This document shows, in pieces, positions 56,274-64,000 of a DNA stretch of 64,000 bases. This stretch comes from Danio rerio (Eukaryota > Chordata > Actinopteri > Cypriniformes > Danionidae), in NCBI RefSeq assembly GCF_049306965.1, contig NC_133194.1:8448501-8512500 (forward strand), given 5' to 3'. A model generated the notes under the pieces. The model saw only the letters and a list, made by a program, of their open reading frames with translations, ran no database searches and was not told where the DNA came from. How positions within the stretch are numbered: position 1 is the stretch's first letter; every line of letters starts with the position of its first letter. Made by a program: the position numbers and the translations under genes.

Positions 56274-57180
56274 CAAATAAACAAATTATAAACTGTCCCT
56301 CCAGGATTTTGCAAGCCCAATAGTTCTTCAGAGATAAAAAATAAAATAAACATATTTCAAGATTGTTGTATGCTCACAGCAAAACAAGAACTGAAGCCAG
56401 CATTTTGGATGTATCCTCCTAAAAATCAATTATTTATGGCTGCAATTTATATTTAGATATATAATTTAAGCACAATATAATAACTATTAAATATAAGCTA
56501 ATAAATGTACTATAGTAATAAATATATTATTATTTTTAACAAAACTTTTTTATTTTAATATTTCATTATAAAAGATCATATTATTGCTATTATTATTATT
56601 ATGAAAAATTTATAAATTCATTAGAAAACTGAGATAATTAAATAAGAATTTTATTTGCAAAACAACGGTTAGCAAATGGCTAAAAAAAATGTATATATAT
56701 ATCCTCACAAAAATCAATTCTGTATGGCTGCAGTTTATATTTAGATAGATACTTTAAGCACATTATATTAATTATTAAATATAATAAATGAAATACACTA
56801 TATTAATAAATATACTATTATTTTTTATTAAAATGTATGGTATGTATGTATTTTTTGCACTTTAATATATTATTATAAAAGATGATAATAAATTTATTAG
56901 AAAATTGAGAGAATTAAATAAGCATTTTACATTTGCAAAAAATACTTGGATACAGGTAAAATAAAAAAAAAAGACTTATTTCAAATATATTAAATTATAA
57001 AACTCTCTCCAGAATTTTGCAATCCCAATAGTTCTTGAGAGATAAACATCTTACAAGATTTTTGTGTATTTTTACAGTGAAACAAGAATTGAAGCATGCA
57101 TTTTTGATGTATCCTCACAAAAATCAATCATTTATGACTGCAGGTTATTTTTAGATATATGTTTTATATTTTATGTCCCT
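55960..57180 (+). repeat. AT-rich tandem duplication, three to four units
   Basis: The same ordered phrases recur: TATTAAATATAAGCTATTAG, TTTAATATTTCATTATAAAA, AGAAAATTGAGA, CATTTTATATTTGCAAAAAA, then ATTATAAACTGTCCCTCCAG and GAAGCCAGCATTTTGGATGT. Units begin near 55980, 56470, 56760 and (partly) 57080. A related unit lies at 58530-58850. Period 300-490 bp because of insertions such as the TA tract. Confidence 0.75.
56189..56271. repeat. (TA)n microsatellite
   Basis: About 82 bp of TA inside the first tandem unit. Confidence 0.97.
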
Positions 57181-57860
57181 GCAAAATCCTTAAGGGGGCT
57201 GATGAAATTATATTTTGTTATAAAAAGCATATTATTCAGGCTGACGACAAAACCTCATGTTCAATATCATATGGTGTCTTTTACTTAAGTCATCTAATTA
57301 TACTAATATATTCTAATTAAATTCAAGACTACAGAACTAACATGTATACGAACAAAGAAGCATTATGGTTTCGTTCCCAATTAAACATTTCCTTTGGGAG
57401 CAGCTGATCTGATGATCCATATGAAACCTAAAAGTGCCACTAATTCTAATGAAGCTCATCTATAATTAACTGAAATTCTTATCACGTCGCGTCGTGATTT
57501 AGCTCCGGTCACACAATGCACGGACGGTAAACGCCCAAATATCAGAGACAATCACTGGACGAGACCCTTACACGACCACCATAATTAGCCTAGATGTTTT
57601 TTTAAGCATTTGACATGCACGTCTATTAAAAGAGAGGCTCTGGGGGCCCCAAAAATAGTGATGGCGCATCTCATGACAAAGCATTTCAGAGATGCTCCAA
57701 CCAACAAACACTCATTACAAAGACATTTACCCATAAAACAACATTTTATTGAAATTAATATACATTTAATTCGCTTGTACATCATGCCAATGTAATTTTA
57801 ATGCTTTAAATAGTTGATTTAAAATATACATATTGCTCTAGACAAAAATAATGCACCTAC

Positions 57861-58010
57861 CTCTAGTAGGCCTATGTATGTGGTCGGGTTGGTTCTCTTT
57901 TGAATGCAAGCTGTTCTGTAATTATTGAGATTTGATGAAGATTAGACGGTGCACCCTGTTTAGTTGTCAATCTTCTCGCCGGCTGCTTAATGTGAACCAA
58001 CCGCGCCCAA
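57861..58010 (-). promoter_or_regulatory. Possible mllt11 first exon and promoter
   Basis: The minus-strand donor CTACTAGAG|gtaggt ends an exon at 57861. Sequence upstream (about 57930-58110) is GC-richer, with GCCGGCTGC and CCCGCCCACC (a GC-box-like motif). This would be the noncoding first exon demanded by the acceptor beside the mllt11 ATG. Start unknown. Confidence 0.4.
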
Positions 58011-58529
58011 CATCACTAGTGACTGTGCTGGGAGATTTGCATTCGCCCCGCCCACCTGCTGTGGCAAATTTGAGGAGTCAAGAGGACTAGCGGCAGGTGT
58101 ATAAGTCGTGGGCGTGTCCCGTCTATTGTGTTGTGTTGTAGTGTGCTGCGTTTATGTGGTATGCTGCTTTTGTGTCTCTTTATAGTTTGCATTTGTTGAC
58201 AACCCGTCGACCCCCATCGGGTTTCTTCAAGTGGAGTGGTCGTCTGTTGTTGGATGAGACTGAGATGCTGCTTGGTGATTGGTTGAGCTCCGCGTCCGTC
58301 AGGTCGATTGATTGATCCATCTTTCCACTCAGTGAACGTCCAACATATTGCACCCGAAATAGAAATATATTGAGGATTTCAGTGGAATAGAAATGTAGCT
58401 GTTGATCTTTAAAGCAGCACAGCTAGTAGTGTTCATTTGAATTCTGTGATACATATTCAGTGATGCATATTAAAATGTGAACAATGCTTTGGTGAATACA
58501 AATAAATAAATAAATAAAATACAATGTTT

Positions 58530-58583
58530 TAATAATTATGACATTTTAATACTTCATTTTAAAATATAGAATTATCATTATTT

Positions 58584-58673
<90 letters not shown>

Positions 58674-58850
58674 TAATTATCAGTGGGAGCAAAGTTATAT
58701 TTAAAGGTTGTGGCAATGAAATGAGGACTTTACATTTGCATAGCCAAAATGAAATATAAAACCACTACTTAAAATAAATTAAATTATAAAACTGTCCCTT
58801 CAGGATTTTGCAAGTCAAATGTGTGATTGAGATAAAGAAAACATTTAAAA
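58530..58850 (+). repeat. Further copy of the AT-rich unit with (ATT)n
   Basis: TTTTAATACTTCATTTTAAA, TTACATTTGCATAGCCAAAA and AAAACTGTCCCTTCAGGATT match the units at 55960-57180. An ATT microsatellite of about 32 units (58575-58672) has expanded inside it. Confidence 0.7.
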
Positions 58851-59044
58851 AAAATGTATATAAAGAAAAAGATATAATGCTTTAGTGAATACAAACAAAA
58901 ATAAATGAACAGGTAAATATTACAATCTAGTAATTATAATAATTATAAAGTATGAAGAAAAAGAAACAAATAGAAAGAATACAAAATGACAGGCTATAAA
59001 AATAAATAATGTTTGATAAAAATAATTTAATTAAATAAATAACC

Positions 59045-59075
59045 AAAGGGACTAAGCCGAAAAGAAAATGAATGA
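59045..59075 (+). mobile_element. DANA SINE 3' tip
   Basis: AAAGGGACTAAGCCGAAAAG followed by AAAATGAATGATT, the last 30 bp of a DANA. Confidence 0.6.
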
Positions 59076-59349
59076 TTAATAAATAACCAAACACAGTGCT
59101 ATAAAGAGTAGACAAATGCAGCTATATAGAAGTTGCTCGTTATGAATTGTGTGAATTCTCTAAACAAAGTGGTTGATATTAAATATTAACAACAAATATC
59201 AATTCAACAATTACAAATTTGATAATAAATTATGATATATTATTACATACACATTACATACACCCTTCTATATAATCACATTACATTTCAAATCAGGAGC
59301 ATCTATATAATAATAAGAATAATACAAAATAATATAAGAAGAAAAAACT

Positions 59350-59496
59350 GGTAGGTTTCCCAGAGATGGGTTGCAGCTGGAAGGGTATCCGCTGCATAAA
59401 AACTTGCTGGATAAGTTGGCGGTTCATTCCGCTGTGGCGACCCCAGATTAATAAAGGGACTAAGCCGACAAGAAAATGAATGAATGAATGAATGAA
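59350..59496 (+). mobile_element. DANA SINE 3' half
   Basis: GAGATGGGTTGCAGCTGGAA, GGCGACCCCAGATTAATAAA, GACTAAGCCGACAAGAAAAT and a GAAT tail. Well preserved, hence young. Confidence 0.88.
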
Positions 59497-59653
59497 ACTT
59501 GTAGGCTTCATAAAATTATCTGACTTTCTGCAACTGGTCAGATTGATGCTTAAAGTCAGGCACTTAAAATACACATAAAACACATCCAAGATTAAAATTA
59601 TTATAATTGGGATTGCTGAAATCTAAACGTTTTTTAAAATATATATATAACTA

Positions 59654-60173
59654 CACTCACCGGCCACTTTATTAGGTACACCTGTCCAACTGCTCATTAA
59701 CGCAATTTGCTAATCAGCCAATCACATGGCAGCAACTCAATGTTTTTAGGCATGTAGACATGGTCAACACGATCTGCTGCAGTTCAAACCGAGCATCAGA
59801 ATGGGGAAGAAAGGTGATTTAGGTGACTCTGAACGTGGCATGGTTGTTGGTGCCAGACAGCTGATCTGAGTATTTCAGAAACTGCTGATCTACTGGGATT
59901 TTCACGAATAACCATTTTTAGGGTCTACAAAGAATGGTCTGAAAAAGAGAAAATATCCAGTGAGCGGCAGTTCTGTGGGCACAAATGCCTTGTTGATGCC
60001 AGAGGTCAGAGGAGAATGGCCAGACAGGTTCCAGCTGATAAGGCAACAGGAACTCAAATAACCACTGTCCAACCTTGTGGAATATAATCCATGAAGGATT
60101 TGGCAGTTCTGAAGGCAAAAGGGGGTCCAAACCGGTACTAGTATGGTGTACCTGATAAAGTGACCAGTGAGTG
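59654..60173 (+). mobile_element. Tc1-like transposon, internally deleted
   Basis: The inverted ends CACTCACCGGCCACTTTATT and, reverse complemented, CACTCACTGGTCACTTTATC lie between TA dinucleotides. Inside, the start of a Tc1 transposase is readable (GKKGDLGDSERGMVVGARQL, then EKISSERQF-like and RRMAR-like stretches in other frames), with stops and shifts. Most of the catalytic domain is missing. Inactive. Confidence 0.85.
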
Positions 60174-60187
60174 TAAATTGTATTTAA

Positions 60188-60928
60188 TACCCACATAGCA
60201 AAATATCTCTGGCCCTGCTCTGGCCCACACAATCAGCTTTTGCTTTGGCCCACATGCCACAGTGAATTACGGTGCATGACTGGACCAAGTCTGGCTTATA
60301 GACAAGGGCCAAGCATGGACCATATCTGGACCAAGTCTCAGCCAAGTTAATAACCCATAACTGAGCCTGCAGTGGGCCAGATATGTTGGTGTTTCATGAC
60401 TGCAATGAAATTGATAAACCCATAAGTCATTACACTTCAGGCATGCTATGGTCGTGCTTTTTCTCGAAGTGACCTGATTGGTATAATTTATTTCTTTATT
60501 TAAAAATACAAAAAAATGTATTTTAAATGTGGGTCAAGCTAAGCCAAACATGGGCCACATATCATCAGTTATTAACATCTGGGCTAAATACTACATTCTA
60601 CATCTGGCCCACCGCCATAAAGACGGTGCCACCTCTCCCTAACCAGGGTTATGTTTGGCCCACATGCTGTATGCCAGTGCTAGATGAATGTCTGCTGTGC
60701 CAGATTTATGCCAGATCTGGGCCAGAATTCTCCAATAGTATCAGGATGCAGCCTTTATAATGCAAGCTGAGATTGCATCACTCAGCGATGCAATGTCAGA
60801 TACAATGCACTCAATAGAGTGAGTGACGTAGGGTTAGGGGTGGGGTTAGGTGAGCACATTAAAAAGCATTGGATGCAGCTCAGATTGCACTGCACCTGGT
60901 CTGCATCATTCTTTGCTACCTGGGTAGT
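60188..60928. mobile_element. Nonautonomous element with TACCCAnnTAGCAAA ends
   Basis: The left end TACCCACATAGCAAA and the reverse complement of the right end, TACCCAGGTAGCAAA, match at 13 of 15. Inside are repeated TCTGGCCCAC/GTGGGCC motifs and a right-hand block with TGGGGTTAGG. Superfamily undetermined. Confidence 0.65.
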
Positions 60929-61296
60929 GTATAGAGCTGATTATACATTACATTTTGACTAATTTTGAATAATGACACAAATTCCATATACTGTGTTTAA
61001 ACAAACAGATACTCAACTTCAAACTTGTATATATACTATATATTTCATTATTTATTTAAATATTTAGTTAGTTTTGTAGTCAGTTAAAAGGCTTTAGTTT
61101 ATACAGGATCTGCATTTCCATCCTCCAACCACTAGATGCCACTAAATCCCTAATATTTATTTGCACGCCGTTCTTCTTAAAATAGCAAAACACAATTTAC
61201 AGCAGCTTTGTTTTTACCTATCTGACTAAGCAAAACACTTCACCAGGAAACAGTAAAAAAAACGATGGGTTTTAAGCAGTATAACAGCTTCCGACA

Positions 61297-61332
61297 TGAC
61301 GTCAGTGTTTACAAACACTGGCACCGGAAGTG
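61297..61332 (+). promoter_or_regulatory. Promoter motifs of the right-end gene: CRE and ETS site
   Basis: TGACGTCA at 61297-61304 is a full CRE, and ACCGGAAGTG at 61323-61332 is a full ETS/GABP consensus. They stand 220-260 bp before a strong donor. This looks like a compact TATA-less promoter. Confidence 0.6.
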
Positions 61333-61344
61333 AGACAGGCAAAA

Positions 61345-61553
61345 ACAAGATTACGGAAAGAGTGGCGAGAAAGAGAGAGCGAGAGAGAAAGAGAGAGAGA
61401 GAGACGTGTGTCTGTATCAGCAGCACAGAGACAGCAAAAACCTCCGTATATCAGACAAACACTCAGTGCTTTACTGTAACTGTGTTTTACAGTTTATTTA
61501 TTAAGGACAAAGAAAACATTGAGAGAAAACTCCACCTCAGAAACGGCGCTATG
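61345..61553 (+). other. First noncoding exon of the right-end gene
   Basis: It contains a (GA)n-rich leader (about 61365-61405) and ends GCGCTATG|gtaagt at 61553. The terminal ATG, spliced to the exon at 63271, would read ATG AAA GCC TCC CTG TGA, a five-codon upstream ORF. Exon start is inferred from the promoter motifs. Confidence 0.5.
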
Positions 61554-62195
61554 GTAAGTTGCTGCTGCTGCTGTAAGTAATGCAGGTTAAACTGCTGACT
61601 CTACGTTAACTCTTTAAAGATGGTTAGTTTACTCCAGTGTGCTTACAAACGCATATAACTCACTGACCAAAAGTTGATTTCATAATATCAATGTGTCGTC
61701 ATATAAGTCTCTTAATGTTCTGACATTTTGCAATCCGTGTTGACAGTTTATTTTAAGTATTACCTGCAGTGTTTATGTTGTAATATGACAGCAGTTGCTC
61801 ATTTGCTGCTAATTTTCGACTAGTTTCATAGTAGAATTATTCAGAAAGTTATTCAACCTCCAGAGCTTCACCCTTCAGTGATCAGGTGAAAAATAACCCT
61901 AGGGTTTTCAAGCACATATAATCATTCATTAAATTAGTTTGGCAAACCAAATGTTTACAAATATGGGCCTCCTATTCAGTGTTGCAAAATAGTGCAGTTT
62001 TGATTTGTAATTAATTTTGCTCTGAAAATCAACTGTCAACTTACATCTGTATCTGTTGTTCTGCACATTATATGTTTTCATTGAAAACATAATTAAACAT
62101 ACTTGTACCCTTTTATATTCAAAACTTGGGTGAAGTCTTTATTTTATACCTGTAATTCATTTTCGTTTTTTTAGCGCAGAAAACCAAATTATAAT

Positions 62196-62742
62196 TTTTT
62201 GTAAAATAATATAATATAATATAATATACAATTTTAATATTATAATATAAAATAATATAAATTAATGTAATATACTATAATATAAAATAATATAATATAA
62301 TGTAATATAATATAAAATATTACAATGTAATAATATAAAATTATGTAATATAAAATAATATAATATAATATGAAATAATATAATGTAATGTAATATAATA
62401 TAAATTAATTCAATATAATATAATATAATATAATATAATATAATATAATATAATATAATGTAAATAAATATAAAATAATATAATATAATGTAATATAATA
62501 TATATTGTATAATATAAAATAATATAATACAATATAAAATTAAAATAATATAATGTAATATAATGTAAAATCATATAATGTAATAGAATATAATATAAAA
62601 TAATATAATACAATATAAAATAAAAATAATATAATGTAATATAATATAATATAAAATCATATCATGCAATATAATATAATAAATATAATATAATATAATA
62701 TAATATAATATAGTATAATATAATATAATATAATATAATGAA
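62196..62742. repeat. (TAATA)n satellite-like tract
   Basis: Over 500 bp of imperfect TAATA pentanucleotides with TAAAATAA and TGTAA variants, in the first intron of the right-end gene. Confidence 0.95.
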
Positions 62743-62804
62743 TTATGAAGAAAACCTTTTTGTCTACTTACAGGATTACGTTTATTTTACTGCCTACATT
62801 CAGA

Positions 62805-63083
62805 TTAAAGAGATAGTTTGCCCCAAAAAAGAAACTTCTGTCATCATTTACTCACCCTTTATTTGTTTCAAACCTTGAACACAAAAGAAGATGTTTTGAA
62901 GAAAGGTGACAACCTGTTACCATTAGTATTAGACTTCCATAGTATTTGTTTTTCTGCAGCGGAAGTCAATGGTTACCGCTTTCCAGCTTTCTTCAAAACA
63001 TCTTCTTTTGTGTGGAAAGAAGTGGAACCACTTGAGTAAATGATGAGTAAATTTTCATATTTTGCATAAACTAACCCTTTTAA
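62805..63083 (+). mobile_element. TTAA-target MITE, 'gggatagttcaccc' family
   Basis: TTAAAGAGATAGTTTGCCCC at the left and AAACTAACCCTTTTAA at the right. The interior includes TTGAACACAAAAGAAGATGT and its near-inverse AACATCTTCTTTTGTGTGG. Confidence 0.8.
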
Positions 63084-63270
63084 TCCAGTGACTGTTAGAA
63101 TAATATACACATGTTGAAAATCCTTGATTGACATCCTCAAACGTTCCTCATTTCAAAACTTCATCACATAGCTTTCATGGCTCGTATAATTGCTATTATC
63201 CAGTAACTGTGACAGGCCTATTGTAGATGTGTAGTCAGTAAATGCTGACATGCTTTGTGTGCGTCCACAG

Positions 63271-63527
63271 AAAGCCTCCCTGTGACTCAGCTCTTCGCAG
63301 AATTGAGAAACTCAAATCAAGACAGAGGTGTGGTGAAAAAGTAAAAAAAAAATCCCCACTCCAACAGTTTTGTGCTCCGCATACCAGTGATGGATGTGGC
63401 ATGAAGGCAAGGAAGTACTCCAGTTTTAATTTATAAAGGAACTCCTATAATATTTCTGGCTTTTTGGCACAAGCTTTCTTAGACGAAACCAAAGAAGTGG
63501 CTCCTGCAGAGATCTCTGGAATATGAA
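63271..63527 (+). other. Second noncoding exon of the right-end gene
   Basis: It follows a good acceptor (gcgtccacag|AAAGCC) and ends at a donor (ATGAA|gtaagg). Several stops in all frames leave it noncoding with respect to the frame that opens at 63665. Confidence 0.5.
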
Positions 63528-63664
63528 GTAAGGTTTATTTGTGCAGAAAGTAAACACACACTGCCAGATTTTGCTCTTATTTATTTTATAAGCTACCAAA
63601 AAGACTCTTAAAACTGTATTTTGCTATTTTAACTCCAATTTAATAGTCTCTGAGCTGTCAGGTC

Positions 63665-64000
63665 ATGGCAGATTCTTGCGCAGACACCGTTGATGGTGAG
63701 ATTAAAGGCTTTTCTGAAGGACAGCAGTTAAATATTACTAAAAATGAGGACTTGGAGCAAACTAAACCACAAAAGGAGGCCATCGCCAACACTGAGGAAT
63801 CCTCAGCATGCGTTTCTCAAATAAAACAAGACCTTGCACCGTGTAAAGATCCTCCTACAACCACCACAGCTTCTCTTGAAGACGACGCTAAAGCAACTTC
63901 ATCTGCATCGGTGACCAGTAAAAGCCAAGATGAATCAGAAGTCATCAACAGCCAATCCTACACGCCCAGCCAATCAGAAGCGACACCCAGTTTCTCCATG
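63665..64000 (+). CDS. N-terminus of an unidentified acidic, Ser/Thr-rich protein (runs off the window)
   Basis: An open frame of 112 codons starts MADSCADTVDGEIKGFSEGQ three bases after a 3' splice site (gagctgtcag|GTCATGG). It continues to the window end without a stop. The sequence is acidic and rich in Ser, Thr, Gln and Glu (TTTTASLEDD, SQSYTPSQSEATPSFSM), so it looks disordered, with no domain. I do not recognise the gene. In human the genes near MLLT11 and GABPB2 with such acidic N-termini include MINDY1 and BNIPL. MINDY1 (Lys48-deubiquitinase with a long acidic leader) is a guess from synteny only. Confidence 0.65.
   Translation, partial: MADSCADTVDGEIKGFSEGQQLNITKNEDLEQTKPQKEAIANTEESSACVSQIKQDLAPCKDPPTTTTASLEDDAKATSSASVTSKSQDESEVINSQSYTPSQSEATPSFSM

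Noticed and set aside
61296-61580. 94-codon Arg/Glu-rich frame
   Set aside because: It crosses a strong splice donor and consists largely of a GA-repeat leader.

Overview
This is vertebrate nuclear DNA and very probably zebrafish (Danio). It is AT-rich, its genes are split by GT-AG introns, and it carries more than ten copies of the Danio tRNA-derived SINE DANA. It also has 5S-rRNA-derived SINE3 copies, many short terminal-inverted-repeat elements (MITEs) of Tc1/mariner, hAT and TTAA-target types, and long TA, GT, GATA and ATT microsatellites. Nothing in it is bacterial or viral.

Six host genes can be supported. In order they are naxe (+, 16512-19728, six exons, NAD(P)HX epimerase), rab25 (-, 22293-28033, five exons, Rab11-family GTPase), sf3b4 (+, 31708-38031, five exons, U2 snRNP splicing factor), gabpb2 (-, 42633-47834 plus a 5' noncoding exon near 49.2 kb, GABP beta subunit), mllt11 (-, 53775-54023, one coding exon), and the 5' part of an unidentified gene (+, about 61.3 kb to the window end, acidic Ser/Thr-rich N-terminus). 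In human the first two lie at 1q22 and the next three at 1q21, so the block is a rearranged piece of 1q21-q22 synteny. Exon boundaries were placed by eye from splice consensus and frame. All five complete reading frames close without a break.

The first 16 kb has no gene I can support. It holds a LINE 3' end, a decayed Tc1-like transposon inside a small minisatellite, a mariner-like transposon with an internal inversion, MITEs, an L1-like 3' end and microsatellites. The introns of rab25, sf3b4 and gabpb2 are packed with nested insertions whose order can be read. The interval between gabpb2 and mllt11 contains the most striking structure: a 1.35-kb element with a TAA target duplication and an internal near-palindrome of about 667 bp, inserted in a LINE tail. 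Upstream of mllt11 an AT-rich unit has been duplicated several times. The genes serve separate housekeeping or epithelial roles (metabolite repair, membrane traffic, splicing, ETS transcription, a small nuclear/cytoplasmic cofactor) and there is no operon-like logic. The one regulatory link visible is ETS/GABP-type motifs at the promoters of gabpb2, sf3b4 and the last gene.

I found no clearly undescribed protein system. The best candidates for a second look are the foldback element at 49981-51328, the tRNA-like tandem array in sf3b4 intron 3, the nested and abutting TTAA/hAT insertions at 41.1-42.5 kb, and the AT-rich tandem block at 55.9-58.9 kb.
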